Source: Sphingobacterium zeae
Lineage (GTDB): Bacteria > Bacteroidota > Bacteroidia > Sphingobacteriales > Sphingobacteriaceae
Assembly: GCF_030818895.1 (NCBI RefSeq)
Contig: NZ_JAUTBA010000001.1
Location: forward strand, 3,906,001 to 3,970,000
Length of the DNA: 64,000 nt
Reading direction: 5' to 3'
Positions 27,866 to 37,104 of the stretch are shown here, one piece after another (position 1 is the first letter of the stretch; every line of letters begins with the position of its first letter). Both the position numbers and the translations under genes were made by a program. The notes beneath the pieces are model-generated. The model ran no database searches. It had not been told where the DNA came from and saw nothing but the letters and a program-made list of their open reading frames with translations.

Positions 27866-28732
27866 TTAGTCTTGCTCATCACTGATATCATAGTTCCAGG
27901 CAAGCAGTTTTTCCTGTAGAATACGGGATATTTTATTGAAGTAGCGCTTTTGCTTATACCCCATCACCCATTGCACACCCTGTACAGCATTGGTACAGAA
28001 AATCTCATCGGCCCGTTTCATAATCTCGGGGCTTATTTGGGCTTCAACGACCTCGATACCTTCATCTTGTGCCATGTCCATTACTACCCTACGCATAACT
28101 CCCTCGATACATCCTTCGGACAGCGCAGGGGTATAAAGTACTTTCTCATAAAAGACAAAAATATTGGATGTCAGTGATTCACATAAGTAGCCCTCCTGAT
28201 TTAGGATCAATACATCGTCAAAGGCCATTTTCTTTTTATAAATACCGGCCAGCACATAAATCTGCGCATTTAAAGACTTAATTTTTGACAGATCGCTATA
28301 CGGTTTTTTAAATTCATTGTACAAGCCTACGATCAGTCCCACCTTCTTATCACGCAGATTGGGTTCTAGCCGTTGTACCTGCAAAACAAAACCGGGCTTA
28401 TTACTTGTCGGACTATACAGCCCGCCCCCTGATCTAAATACGATCAATCGGATACGGACCTGTTGCCCCAACATATTATTTTTACGGATTAATTCTTCGG
28501 ACCGCGAACGAATAAAAAATTCGTCGAAAAGATTTGCATCGTCCAGATGAATCAATTCCATGCCTTTCTGTAAGCGTTCAACATGAAAATTTAGAAAACG
28601 GATATCACCATCCTTATAGAGCATGGTTTCGAACAATCCATCCCCGTAACGAAAACCTCTATTCTCAATGCTAAATATTTCCTGATTTTCCGGCACTACA
28701 TTGCCATTGAAATTAATATAGTTTGTTGGCAT
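27866..28732 (-). CDS. pabC: Class IV aminotransferase, probable aminodeoxychorismate lyase
   Basis: A PLP enzyme of fold type IV, either 4-amino-4-deoxychorismate lyase (folate) or a branched-chain/D-amino-acid aminotransferase. NRGFRYGDGLFETML (about 23-37) is the usual start motif of PabC proteins, KSLNAQIYVLAGIYKKK holds the PLP lysine near 152, and LCESLTSNIFVFYEKVLYTP follows. Length 288 suits PabC. It lies 19 bases after the RluD-like gene on the same strand, which says little about function, so the exact reaction is uncertain. Confidence 0.75.
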   Translation of the reverse strand: MPTNYINFNGNVVPENQEIFSIENRGFRYGDGLFETMLYKDGDIRFLNFHVERLQKGMELIHLDDANLFDEFFIRSRSEELIRKNNMLGQQVRIRLIVFRSGGGLYSPTSNKPGFVLQVQRLEPNLRDKKVGLIVGLYNEFKKPYSDLSKIKSLNAQIYVLAGIYKKKMAFDDVLILNQEGYLCESLTSNIFVFYEKVLYTPALSEGCIEGVMRRVVMDMAQDEGIEVVEAQISPEIMKRADEIFCTNAVQGVQWVMGYKQKRYFNKISRILQEKLLAWNYDISDEQD

Positions 28733-28751
28733 CTTAATTCTGTTCTAAATT

Positions 28752-29798
28752 TTAACCATTTTCTACAGCCATTGAATTTGCTGCGTATCCACGCCATTTT
28801 TCTAAAGCTAAACGAAAATCTTCTGGGTATGGTACTTCAAAGTACATATTTTCTTTTGTAGCAGGATGAATAAATCCCAATACTTGCGCATGCAGTGCTT
28901 GACGAGGAAGCAAAGAAAAACAATTATCGACAAACTGCTTATACTTTGAAAACACGGTACCTTTTAAAATCTTGTCTCCGCCATACATAGCATCGTTAAA
29001 TAGCGGATGCCCGATAGACTGCATATGCGTACGGATCTGATGTGTTCTTCCCGTTTCTAGCTGGCATTCGATTAAAGTGACATAACCTAAGCGTTCCAAA
29101 ACTTTATAGTGTGTTACCGACCAACGCCCCTTCTCTTCACTATCATACATCGCCATGATGCGTCTGTCTTTTAGGTGACGTCCAATATAACCTGTTATCG
29201 TTCCATCTTCTTTTAAATCACCCCATACCATGGCGATATACTTGCGTGTGATACTGTGGTCGAAAAACTGTTTCGCCAAAAAGGCCATGGACTTTTCATT
29301 TTTGGCGATAACCAATAGCCCAGAAGTATCTTTATCAATTCGGTGTACTAATCCCGGACGATCAGAATTTCCTGGTAGCTGTGGCAGCTGCTGAATATGA
29401 TAAGTGAGCGCATTCACCAAAGTTCCTGTATAATTATTATATCCTGGGTGTACAACCATTCCAGCTTCTTTGTTCACAATCAGCACGTCATCATCTTCAT
29501 ATTTGATATCCAAAGGAATATTTTCTGGATAGACTTCGTTATCACGCGGGGGATCAGGCAACACCAATGTAATTACATCATCGGGTCTAACTTTATAGCT
29601 CGCCTTGATTTCCTTACCGTTGACCATGACAGAACCTGCTTCTATCGCATGCTGAATTTTACTCCGTGTAGCATTTTCGACTCTGTTCATCAGATATTTA
29701 TCAATGCGGAGTAAGGCCTGCCCCTTGTCCACCTCTATCCGTAGATGTTCAAATAATTCGTGTTCTTCCTGATCTTGCAATCCAATTTGTTCTGTCAT
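28752..29798 (-). CDS. rluD: RluD-type 23S rRNA pseudouridine synthase
   Basis: Isomerises uridines in large-subunit rRNA. An S4 RNA-binding domain (RIDKYLMNRVENATRSK, about 31-47) is followed by the RluA-family catalytic core: GMVVHPGYNNYTGTLVNAL and RIDKDTSGLLVIAKN with the catalytic Asp near 153, then ETGRTHQIRTHMQSIGHPL. I take the ATG at 29798 (MTEQIG) since the 9 extra codons of the longer frame are hydrophobic and unlike the family. RluD is chosen over RluA/C by the S4 domain and length of 348. Confidence 0.88.
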   Translation of the reverse strand: MTEQIGLQDQEEHELFEHLRIEVDKGQALLRIDKYLMNRVENATRSKIQHAIEAGSVMVNGKEIKASYKVRPDDVITLVLPDPPRDNEVYPENIPLDIKYEDDDVLIVNKEAGMVVHPGYNNYTGTLVNALTYHIQQLPQLPGNSDRPGLVHRIDKDTSGLLVIAKNEKSMAFLAKQFFDHSITRKYIAMVWGDLKEDGTITGYIGRHLKDRRIMAMYDSEEKGRWSVTHYKVLERLGYVTLIECQLETGRTHQIRTHMQSIGHPLFNDAMYGGDKILKGTVFSKYKQFVDNCFSLLPRQALHAQVLGFIHPATKENMYFEVPYPEDFRLALEKWRGYAANSMAVENG

Positions 29799-29832
29799 GC
29801 TACAAAAATAAACCAAATGAAACAATTTTCGT

Positions 29833-29840
29833 TAAATTTG
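29833..29840 (+). promoter_or_regulatory. -7 promoter element of the PLP deaminase gene
   Basis: TAAATTTG is an exact TAnnTTTG match ending 15 bases before the ATG at 29856. It rules out the two upstream in-frame ATGs as starts. Confidence 0.55.
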
Positions 29841-29855
29841 TTTTCATTTAATGTT

Positions 29856-30764
29856 ATGTTGCCGTTCAAAATCCACAGTCCCGAAACTGAATTGTATCTC
29901 CCCGCTTGGGAGAAAAAGCATGTAAAAGTAACGCTCAAGCGGGATGACCTCATACATCCTTTTATTTCAGGCAATAAATGGCGTAAATTAAAATACAATC
30001 TAGCGGAAGCAATACGGCTTCAGAAGAATCATCTTGTTACATTTGGTGGTGCCTGGAGCAATCATCTTTTAGCTACAGCCTGCGCCGGAGCGACCTTTAA
30101 GTTTAGAACAACCGCTTTTGTCAGAGGGGAAGAAGGAGTCAACAACCCTGTTTTAGCCATGTGTCGACTCTTTGGTATGCAGCTTATTTATGTCGAACGC
30201 GAATCTTACCGAAATAAAGAGAATCTGTACAAAACATATTTCGGTCAGGATCCAACCACTTTCTATATTCATGAAGGGGGCTATGGTATTTTAGGCGCTA
30301 AGGGATGCGCAGAACTGGTTGATGAACTCCAACAAGAATACCAGCATATCTTTACTGCTTGTGGCACCGGAACAACATTGGCCGGAATAGCCAACGCCAT
30401 AGATAAACGAGATGCTCTTACACGTGTGCATGGTATACCCGTTTTAAAGAATGGTGGCTTTATTCAAGAGGAAGTCGATCAACTTTACCCCAACATAGCT
30501 CCCCCTATTTTACATCTCAATTATCATTTTGGAGGATATGCAAAAACAACTGCCGACTTACTATCTTTTGTTCAAAATTTTGTAACAAATACCGGGATAA
30601 TGATCGAACCTACATATACCGGCAAATTGCTCTATGCCCTAGATGATCTGATTAAAAATGATTACTTCACTCCAGCAGACAAAATACTTGTGGTTCATAC
30701 CGGCGGATTAACAGGCATTCTTGGGATGTATGAACGGTTCAATTTTATTGATGTACATCAATAA
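29856..30764 (+). CDS. ACC deaminase / D-cysteine desulfhydrase family PLP enzyme
   Basis: A fold type II PLP enzyme of the 1-aminocyclopropane-1-carboxylate deaminase family. The lysine is in ISGNKWRKLKYNL (near residue 40 from this start), followed by VTFGGAWSNHLLATACAG that holds the PLP ring, and ACGTGTTLAGIANAI which binds the phosphate. Length of 302 is a little short of the 330-340 usual in true ACC deaminase, as often in Bacteroidota members. D-cysteine or another D-amino acid is the more likely substrate; ethylene control is unlikely. Confidence 0.83.
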   Translation: MLPFKIHSPETELYLPAWEKKHVKVTLKRDDLIHPFISGNKWRKLKYNLAEAIRLQKNHLVTFGGAWSNHLLATACAGATFKFRTTAFVRGEEGVNNPVLAMCRLFGMQLIYVERESYRNKENLYKTYFGQDPTTFYIHEGGYGILGAKGCAELVDELQQEYQHIFTACGTGTTLAGIANAIDKRDALTRVHGIPVLKNGGFIQEEVDQLYPNIAPPILHLNYHFGGYAKTTADLLSFVQNFVTNTGIMIEPTYTGKLLYALDDLIKNDYFTPADKILVVHTGGLTGILGMYERFNFIDVHQ

Positions 30765-30821
30765 ATACACTTGCATACCGCACAACGACATTTGATTGAC
30801 TTTTTTTTAGCGATTATATTG

Positions 30822-30829
30822 TAAGTTTG
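30822..30829 (+). promoter_or_regulatory. -7 promoter element of the second FMN reductase gene
   Basis: TAAGTTTG matches TAnnTTTG. TTG at 30796-30798 is 23 bases upstream, a loose -33. The ATG is 64 bases downstream. Confidence 0.5.
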
Positions 30830-30893
30830 ACCATCTTTTAAACTAAGAGAGATCGAAAATAAAAGCAATAAAGATTAAATTAATGATATAACG

Positions 30894-31457
30894 ATGAAAA
30901 TATTAGCATTTGCAGGCACAAGCAATAAAAATTCTATTAACAAAATGTTCGTTACAAGTACGTCCAAATACTACAAAGAAGCAGAAGACACCATCGAGTT
31001 GCTGGACCTAAACCATTTTGAAATGCCTATCTATTCTTACGATAAAGAAGCCGAGCTAGGCATTCCGCAATTGGCCTATGACTTTGCTGCTAAAATGGAT
31101 GCGGCAGATTTTCTTTTGATTTCTTTGGCAGAACACAATGGGTCGTATACGTCAGCCTACAAAAATATCGTTGACTGGGTTTCGCGTATTCCTAATCGTA
31201 AATTATTCAACGGCAAACCTGTTTTCTTGTTGGCTACGGCTCCTGGTCCAATGGGTGGTGCAACGGTATTGAACACTGCTGTCAACCGAATTACCTGGGA
31301 TGGTGCGGATATCTTAGATTCTTTCTCTCTTCCTGAATTTCACAAAAATTTTGAAGAAGGTAAAGGGATTATAGATCCAACCTTAAGAAGTCAATTGGAG
31401 GCTAAAGTAAGAAAGACAAAACGTATTCTTGCGGAAAAATTAACGATACAAGGTTGA
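30894..31457 (+). CDS. NADPH-dependent FMN reductase family protein, second copy
   Basis: A flavodoxin-like oxidoreductase of 187 residues. AFAGTSNKNSINKMFVTS (6-23) is the phosphate loop, SLAEHNGSYTSAYKNIVDWV (about 77-96) binds FMN, and LATAPGPMGGATVLN follows near 112. It differs clearly from the copy at 27239 and is closer to azoreductase/quinone-reductase members. The DJ-1-like gene follows after 77 bases with a strong hairpin between. Confidence 0.87.
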   Translation: MKILAFAGTSNKNSINKMFVTSTSKYYKEAEDTIELLDLNHFEMPIYSYDKEAELGIPQLAYDFAAKMDAADFLLISLAEHNGSYTSAYKNIVDWVSRIPNRKLFNGKPVFLLATAPGPMGGATVLNTAVNRITWDGADILDSFSLPEFHKNFEEGKGIIDPTLRSQLEAKVRKTKRILAEKLTIQG

Positions 31458-31483
31458 CAAAAGATTAACAAATAATCATTGTG

Positions 31484-31534
31484 AAAACCTCTTTTAATAT
31501 GTAAATTGAAAACCTATTAAAAGAGGTTTTTGAT
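31484..31534 (+). terminator. Perfect 15-bp hairpin with T-run abutting the DJ-1-like start codon
   Basis: Arms 31484-31498 and 31516-31530 are exactly complementary, with a 17-base loop and TTTTT at the right edge (31527-31531). It has the form of an intrinsic terminator for the FMN reductase gene, but the next ATG begins 4 bases after the stem, so it is also the 5' untranslated region of the next gene. Confidence 0.75.
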
Positions 31535-32113
31535 ATGGCAAAAAAAATATTATTACTGGTAGGAGACTTTGTAGAAGATTACGAAGCGATGGTTCCATTT
31601 CAGGCAATGGGTTCCATAGGAATAACTGTAGATGCAATTGCACCAGACCGAAAAAGCGGTGATGTGGTGCCAACAGCGGTCCATGATTTTACGGGTGACC
31701 AGACCTACAAAGAATTGCGCGGACATAATTTCGCTATCAATAAGGATTTTGATGAGGTAAATGTTGAAGATTATGATGGTCTATATATTGCTGGTGGCCG
31801 ATCGGCAGAATATATCCGACTCAACAAACGTGTTTTGGAGATTACAAGACACTTCTTTGAGCACAATAAACCTGTCGCGGCAATATGTCATGGCATTCAA
31901 GTGTTAACGGCAGCAAAGGTTCTTGAAGGACGTACGCTCACCGCCTATGTTGCTGTAGGTCCGGATATCGAATTGGCTGGCGGCACATGGAAAAATATTC
32001 CTGCGGATCAGGCAGTCGTGGATGGAAATTTGGTCACTTCTCCCGCCTGGCCAGGACATCAGGCAATTTTGAAAGAGTTTTACAAATTATTAGGCATAAC
32101 AATTACAATTTAA
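31535..32113 (+). CDS. DJ-1/PfpI family protein
   Basis: A class I glutamine amidotransferase-like protein, as in YhbO or PfpI, which act as stress proteins and are debated as deglycases or proteases. The nucleophilic elbow AAICHG holds the conserved Cys near residue 126, followed by QVLTAAKVLEGRTLTAY, and GLYIAGGRSAEYIR near 85 is the acidic-partner segment. Length of 192 is typical. The start directly after a hairpin and the FMN reductase upstream suggest a redox or carbonyl stress role; this is inference. Confidence 0.88.
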   Translation: MAKKILLLVGDFVEDYEAMVPFQAMGSIGITVDAIAPDRKSGDVVPTAVHDFTGDQTYKELRGHNFAINKDFDEVNVEDYDGLYIAGGRSAEYIRLNKRVLEITRHFFEHNKPVAAICHGIQVLTAAKVLEGRTLTAYVAVGPDIELAGGTWKNIPADQAVVDGNLVTSPAWPGHQAILKEFYKLLGITITI

Positions 32114-32123
32114 GGGTATTTTA

Positions 32124-32501
32124 ATGAAGAAGAATAAAAGGTTATGGCTTTTGGTCATACCAATTTTGATGTTGTTGGGATTTATTTTAAAAGATAGCTT
32201 CAATCAAAAAAGTATTGAAGACTTACCGGGAGGTTTTAAGGAAGTTGCGTTTGTCAGAAATGAACAAAATAAAGGTGGTATTATCCGTATCTATGCCGTG
32301 ACCGTGGGTGACGTTTTAAATGCAGACTATACAGGTTGTCTTGAGCTCATGCCTGTTAATGATTACGGAAGTATCACAACCGTGTACTTCTTCGATCGAA
32401 CGGCTCCTTATCCAACAAGTCTATCGATCGATACACCGCATTTCGACACCACAAAATTCAAAGCAATTCAAATCTCAAAGAAATACGGAAAAAAGGACTA
32501 G
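32124..32501 (+). CDS. Small membrane-anchored hypothetical protein
   Basis: A 125-residue protein with one N-terminal hydrophobic segment (LWLLVIPILMLLGFIL, about 7-22) and a soluble remainder containing GGFKEVAFVRNEQNKGGIIR. It follows the DJ-1-like gene by 10 bases and ends before a strong terminator, so the two are cotranscribed. I do not recognise the family; the soluble part would be periplasmic. Confidence 0.7.
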   Translation: MKKNKRLWLLVIPILMLLGFILKDSFNQKSIEDLPGGFKEVAFVRNEQNKGGIIRIYAVTVGDVLNADYTGCLELMPVNDYGSITTVYFFDRTAPYPTSLSIDTPHFDTTKFKAIQISKKYGKKD

Positions 32502-32523
32502 ACCTTGCCAAACGGAAAGACAC

Positions 32524-32561
32524 ATCCCCAAAGTTTGTATAAAACTTTGGGGATTTTTTTT
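32524..32561 (+). terminator. Intrinsic terminator of the DJ-1-like operon
   Basis: A 13-bp stem (32524-32536, 32542-32554) followed by a run of eight Ts. Confidence 0.9.
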
Positions 32562-32594
32562 GGAATAACTTAATAATTCGTTAACACAAAAAAG

Positions 32595-32625
32595 TTCGAT
32601 TATCCCCGCTAGAGCTATAGTTTTG
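32595..32625 (+). promoter_or_regulatory. Promoter of ppk1
   Basis: TAGTTTTG (32618-32625) matches the -7 consensus exactly; TTCG (32595-32598), one mismatch from TTTG, lies 19 bases upstream. The ATG is 26 bases downstream of the -7 element. Confidence 0.6.
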
Positions 32626-32651
32626 CTTTTTAAATTTACGTATATTTAGTT

Positions 32652-34721
32652 ATGGCGAAGAAATTTATTCCTAGAGATGTTAGTTGGTTGAGCTTTAATG
32701 GAAGAGTGCTCCAAGAAGCTGCGGATGAGACGGTTCCTTTACCCTTAAGAATCAAATTTTTAGGTATTTTTTCAAATAACCTTGATGAATTTTTCCGTGT
32801 ACGTGTCGCTGGACTAAAGCGAGCTATCGACCTGAAAGACAAAAGTGCCAACCAGTCATTTTATGAAGACCCACAGCTCATCCTCGAAGAACTCAACATC
32901 AGGGTAATCAAACAGCAAAAGAAATTTGACAGTACCTGGAATCGTATTCAAAAAGATATGGCCAAACAGCATGTCTATATTAAAACCAGCGAAGAACTGA
33001 ATGTCGAACAGCAAAAATTTGTCAGTGACTATTACCAGGATGACGTCGAATCGAACGTTATCCCCTTAATATTAGATGACGTACGACCAATGCCCTATAT
33101 TCGCGACAAGAGTCTTTATCTGGGTATTGCGATGGGCAAAAAGGAATGGCAATATGAAACGAAATTTGCTCTCATTGAGATTCCTACAAGTTCAAATGGG
33201 CGCTTCGTACAGTTACCGTCGCCAAAGGATGAAAAGCACATAATACTTTTAGAGGATGTTATCAAGTTTAATCTCCCATTAATATTTTCCTATTTTGGTT
33301 TCGATGTATTCCATGCTCATGTCTTTAAAGTGACGAAAGACGCCGAATTTGACATTGACAACGACATCAATACAAGCCTTGTTGAGAAAATTAGCAAAGG
33401 GGTAAAAAATAGGCGAAAAGGTAAACCCACACGCTTTATATTTGACCAGGAAATGAACACCAAGTTGGTGGAATTCTTGATCAAAAAACTTAACCTATCC
33501 AAAAAAGACAGCATCATTCCAGGGCAGAAAATACACAACTTTAAACACTTTATGGACTTTCCAAACGTATTTAAATCCTACAATCAACCACTGGAAAGAA
33601 CGTCGTTTCCGCATCCTAATTTTCAAAATTACGAGCGGGTAACGGATACTGTATTAAAAAAGGATGTGCTTCTCTCCTTTCCATATCATGAGTTTAGACC
33701 GATTATTGACCTTCTTCGTGAGGCAGCAATGGATCCGGATGTAAAGACCATCCAGATTACAGCATACCGCTTAGCTTCAAATTCAAAAATTGCAAATGCC
33801 TTGATCAATGCAGCCCGCAATGGAAAAGAAGTCACCGTGATGCTCGAACTCCGTGCAAGATTTGATGAGGAAAATAACTTGGACTGGAAGGAAAAACTCG
33901 AATTGGAGGGCATTAAAGTATTAACTGGTATCCCAAATAAAAAAGTACATGCAAAACTATGTGTGATAAAAAAACGTGCTGGCATGAAAACCATCCAATA
34001 TGGGTTTGTCAGTACAGGAAATATCAATGAAAAAACAGCAAAATTATATGGAGACTATTGCCTCTTAACAAGTAACAGAGATGTGATTGCCGATATCAAT
34101 AAGATTTTCAATTACCTTCGACGTCCTAAATCAAACCCCGCTGAAATTATCAAAAATTGTAAAAGCCTTTTGGTATGCCCAACGGATATGCGCAAAGAGC
34201 TGCTCCATTACATCGACCAAGAAATTACAGAAGCCAAAGCTGGCCGAAAAGCATACCTCATTGTGAAGGTAAATTCATTGAGCGACAAGGAAATGATTAA
34301 AAAGCTCTACGATGCGGCAACGGCTGGTGTTAAAATAGACCTTATTATCAGGGGAATCTACTGCGCAACAAACCAGAAGAATTTTAAACTGCAGATGAAT
34401 GCCATTTCAATAGTAGACGAATATCTAGAACATGCACGTGTGATGTATTTTTACAACGCTGGCCGGGAGCAGCTATTTATTTCGTCAGCAGACTGGATGA
34501 CAAGAAATCTGGATCATCGTATTGAAGCGGCCGTAAAAATAACAAGCAAAAAAATAAAGGAGGATTTAAAAGAAATGCTTCAAATTCAGCTTAATGATAA
34601 TGTCAAAGCACGGATACTAAACAATTCGCTGAGTAATCATTATGTCGAGAATAACAAGGCGCCATGCCGGTCACAAATTGAAATATACAATTACCTAAAA
34701 AAAAAAATAGCTGATCATTAA
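32652..34721 (+). CDS. ppk1: Polyphosphate kinase 1
   Basis: Reversibly makes polyphosphate from ATP. The N-terminal domain begins with FIPRDVSWLSFNGRVLQEA, a family hallmark, and SFPYHEFRPIIDLLREAA opens the first catalytic domain. The autophosphorylated His is in KKVHAKLCVIKK near 435, and a second conserved His lies in NLDHRIEAAVKI near 618. Length 689 is standard. No exopolyphosphatase gene is adjacent. It has its own promoter. Confidence 0.95.
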   Translation: MAKKFIPRDVSWLSFNGRVLQEAADETVPLPLRIKFLGIFSNNLDEFFRVRVAGLKRAIDLKDKSANQSFYEDPQLILEELNIRVIKQQKKFDSTWNRIQKDMAKQHVYIKTSEELNVEQQKFVSDYYQDDVESNVIPLILDDVRPMPYIRDKSLYLGIAMGKKEWQYETKFALIEIPTSSNGRFVQLPSPKDEKHIILLEDVIKFNLPLIFSYFGFDVFHAHVFKVTKDAEFDIDNDINTSLVEKISKGVKNRRKGKPTRFIFDQEMNTKLVEFLIKKLNLSKKDSIIPGQKIHNFKHFMDFPNVFKSYNQPLERTSFPHPNFQNYERVTDTVLKKDVLLSFPYHEFRPIIDLLREAAMDPDVKTIQITAYRLASNSKIANALINAARNGKEVTVMLELRARFDEENNLDWKEKLELEGIKVLTGIPNKKVHAKLCVIKKRAGMKTIQYGFVSTGNINEKTAKLYGDYCLLTSNRDVIADINKIFNYLRRPKSNPAEIIKNCKSLLVCPTDMRKELLHYIDQEITEAKAGRKAYLIVKVNSLSDKEMIKKLYDAATAGVKIDLIIRGIYCATNQKNFKLQMNAISIVDEYLEHARVMYFYNAGREQLFISSADWMTRNLDHRIEAAVKITSKKIKEDLKEMLQIQLNDNVKARILNNSLSNHYVENNKAPCRSQIEIYNYLKKKIADH

Positions 34722-34839
34722 GCGGGTTTTCTATCTAACAGCAAACGGATCAATACACTGAAATTGGCGGATGCTTTCGCTACGGACGAGAATCAACGTT
34801 TTATTATATTAATTCAGGCACAAGTTGTATCTTCATTCC

Positions 34840-35520
34840 ATGAAAATCAACTTGTGTCTTGCCCTTGGTTTAAGCTTTTTCAGTTCATTCATCTGTGCAC
34901 AGGAAAAAAGCATACCATCAGATTTTGTATACGTCAAGGACATTATTCCTAATGTTAGCTTGGAAATGCGTTATTTAGGCAGTCACAACTTTACAGGAAG
35001 GCCAATACGGGGTTATGAGAAGCCTGTTGCGATTTTAACTAAGCGGGCAGCCTTCGCACTGCAGCAGGTCGAAAACCATTTAAATAAAAAAGGTTTGGGA
35101 TTGAAAATATTTGATGCCTACCGTCCACAGCGCGCTGTTGACAACTTCAAGTCATGGTCATTAAAAACTGGCGACACCATTGCAAAAAGAGAGTTTTATC
35201 CACATCTGGATAAGAAGAATTTGTTCAAGCTAGGGTTTATTGCCTCCAAATCAGGCCATAGCCGTGGCAGTACAGTAGATCTTACGATTATTCGGCTGAA
35301 AGATAAAAAAGAGATTGATATGGGCGGGCCGTTCGATTTTTTCGGAGCTGTGTCACACCATCAATATGCAAATCTAACGGCACAACAGAAAGAAAACAGA
35401 AAAATTCTAAAAGAAGCTATGGCTAAATTTGGGTTTAAAGCTTACGATAAAGAATGGTGGCATTATACGTTGCAAAATGAACCTTATCGTAAAACTTATT
35501 TTGATTTTATCGTGAAGTAA
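34840..35520 (+). CDS. D-alanyl-D-alanine dipeptidase, VanX/DdpX family
   Basis: A secreted zinc peptidase cleaving D-Ala-D-Ala, probably for peptidoglycan turnover rather than glycopeptide resistance, as no vanHA genes are near. The signal peptide MKINLCLALGLSFFSSFICA supports the start at 34840, five codons inside the longest frame. Metal and catalytic residues are visible in SGHSRGSTVDLT (SxHxxGxxxD, near 142) and EWWHYTL (ExxH, near 207); the Arg of FDAYRPQRA is also conserved. Confidence 0.9.
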   Translation: MKINLCLALGLSFFSSFICAQEKSIPSDFVYVKDIIPNVSLEMRYLGSHNFTGRPIRGYEKPVAILTKRAAFALQQVENHLNKKGLGLKIFDAYRPQRAVDNFKSWSLKTGDTIAKREFYPHLDKKNLFKLGFIASKSGHSRGSTVDLTIIRLKDKKEIDMGGPFDFFGAVSHHQYANLTAQQKENRKILKEAMAKFGFKAYDKEWWHYTLQNEPYRKTYFDFIVK

Positions 35521-35522
35521 AG

Positions 35523-36413
35523 ATGTCTGTGAAGGAAATACCATTTGAAAATAAGGGCTTTTATGTTTTTCATTTTAAAGGCAACAAATCAAAACCTGTG
35601 TTCAGCTCCGAGCAGCAGCACATCCTAAAAAAGGGTGAACTCTATTCGCTCTGTTTAATAAAAAAGGGTGAAACGTCTTTTATAATTAATAATGAACGCA
35701 TACAGGTGGCACAAAATCACCTATTGTTAACCAGTCCATCATCGAGAGTCAATAGCTCTTCTGTCGCCAAATCTTGGGATTGTGAAGTGTATTTGCTTTT
35801 CTTTACATTGGATTTCACCTTCAAATTGGACTTTCAGCAGGATTTTTTTGATGTAACGAAAAAATCGCTGGCCATCAACGATAGTTACATCTGGTCGCTA
35901 TCCAATCAAGATGCGATCAACCTGTCTAACTTATTCAAGCAGTTTATTCACTACGATCGGCAAGCATCTACCTACCTATTCAAAAATCAAATTGTGAAGT
36001 CTTTAACAGAAATACTATTTTGTGAAATTGCTCGATTAGGAAGCCAAAATCTCCGAAATACTCCTGCTATTCCTTCGCGGAAACGAGAAATACTGGCAAA
36101 TTTTTACTTGCTACTCAAAAAGTCATTTCATAAAGAACACATGGTACAGTTTTATGCCGTGCAACTCGGTATCACGGCGAAGCATCTTTCGGTAATTACC
36201 AAGGAGCTTACTGGAAAATCAGCAATAGAACTTATTCAGAATGTCTTAGTGGAAGAAGCAAAGTCTTTACTTTGCCAGGGGCTTCCGATGCGCGAAATTG
36301 CAATGAAATTACACTTCTCGGATCAGTCTTTTTTCGGTAAATTCTTTAAGCGAAATGTTGGTATCTCGCCTAAAGAATTTCGTCAGAACCTCTATTTAAA
36401 CAAAGTCGATTAA
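35523..36413 (+). CDS. AraC-family transcriptional regulator
   Basis: A 296-residue regulator with an N-terminal cupin-like sensor (about 1-170) and a C-terminal pair of helix-turn-helix motifs (AVQLGITAKHLSVITKELTG near 222 and GLPMREIAMKLHFSDQSFFG near 258, ending in KRNVGISPKEFR). It follows the VanX-like gene by 2 bases, so they share an mRNA and it may respond to a cell-wall signal or regulate that operon. It converges on the HAD gene and overlaps its end by 18 bases. Confidence 0.88.
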   Translation: MSVKEIPFENKGFYVFHFKGNKSKPVFSSEQQHILKKGELYSLCLIKKGETSFIINNERIQVAQNHLLLTSPSSRVNSSSVAKSWDCEVYLLFFTLDFTFKLDFQQDFFDVTKKSLAINDSYIWSLSNQDAINLSNLFKQFIHYDRQASTYLFKNQIVKSLTEILFCEIARLGSQNLRNTPAIPSRKREILANFYLLLKKSFHKEHMVQFYAVQLGITAKHLSVITKELTGKSAIELIQNVLVEEAKSLLCQGLPMREIAMKLHFSDQSFFGKFFKRNVGISPKEFRQNLYLNKVD

Positions 36414-37103
36414 ATCGAAGATACTTGTAAACTGCTGATCTGCGGCAGAAGTATCCTGCAGTTTATCTTCGCCCCAAGTCTGTCCTTTCAACCATAAGGT
36501 TTGACATCCAACGGCTTTAGCCGGGACCATATCTTTACTATACGAATCACCTACGACAACGATTTCTTGGGCAGGAAGTCCTAATTTGTCGACACCTAAT
36601 GCATAGATTGCAGGATCAGGTTTGCGTACACCGACAACGGCAGATTCCACAACGGACTGAAAATAAGGTAAAATACCAAAATCGGCGAGGACAGATTTCA
36701 GATTGCCATAAAAGTTGGAAACCATGACAATTGGATATTTTTCACGCAGTGAAATTAGAAGCGGCTTCACCTGATTAACTGTATTCTTCGCGAGGGAGTA
36801 GCCATCAAATGCAATTTTATCAGCTAATGTTTTATCCAGTTCGTACCCCGCAGCAATAAGGTATTCAAATTGTACATTAAGCTTTGCCTTCAGTACCGCT
36901 AAAAAATCAAAATCCGGCTTAATAATCGGCTGTAAAGCCATTTGACGTTCTGCGTAACTATAGGCTTCCTGAAAAGCGTTCAAATTTACAGGAACCTCGT
37001 ACTTCTCATAACCCGACCAGATAACAGCTCCCCAATGACCACCATTCGTATCCAAGGTTCCACCATAATCAAAAATAATTCCCTTAACGTTAAACTTATT
37101 CAT
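36396..37103 (-). CDS. HAD-superfamily hydrolase, last gene of the inositol-lipid cluster
   Basis: A 235-residue HAD phosphatase-like protein. Motif I reads IIFDYGGTLD: the nucleophilic Asp is present and the second Asp is Gly, as in several active HAD-IA phosphatases. Motif II is VMVSNFYGN near 110 and motif IV VVVGDSYSKDMVPAKA near 178 holds the metal-binding acidic residues. It starts 1 base after the UPF0104-like gene. In context it could dephosphorylate a phosphatidylinositol-phosphate intermediate or inositol phosphate; that is inference. Confidence 0.8.
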   Translation of the reverse strand: MNKFNVKGIIFDYGGTLDTNGGHWGAVIWSGYEKYEVPVNLNAFQEAYSYAERQMALQPIIKPDFDFLAVLKAKLNVQFEYLIAAGYELDKTLADKIAFDGYSLAKNTVNQVKPLLISLREKYPIVMVSNFYGNLKSVLADFGILPYFQSVVESAVVGVRKPDPAIYALGVDKLGLPAQEIVVVGDSYSKDMVPAKAVGCQTLWLKGQTWGEDKLQDTSAADQQFTSIFDLIDFV

Positions 37104-37104
37104 T

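Noticed and set aside
34840..35520. Vancomycin resistance determinant
   Set aside because: The VanX-like peptidase stands without vanH or vanA ligase genes and has a signal peptide; cell-wall turnover is more likely.
36396..37103. Inactive HAD protein because motif I has Gly for the second Asp
   Set aside because: Several active HAD phosphatases have the same DxGG(T/V) form, and the other motifs are intact.
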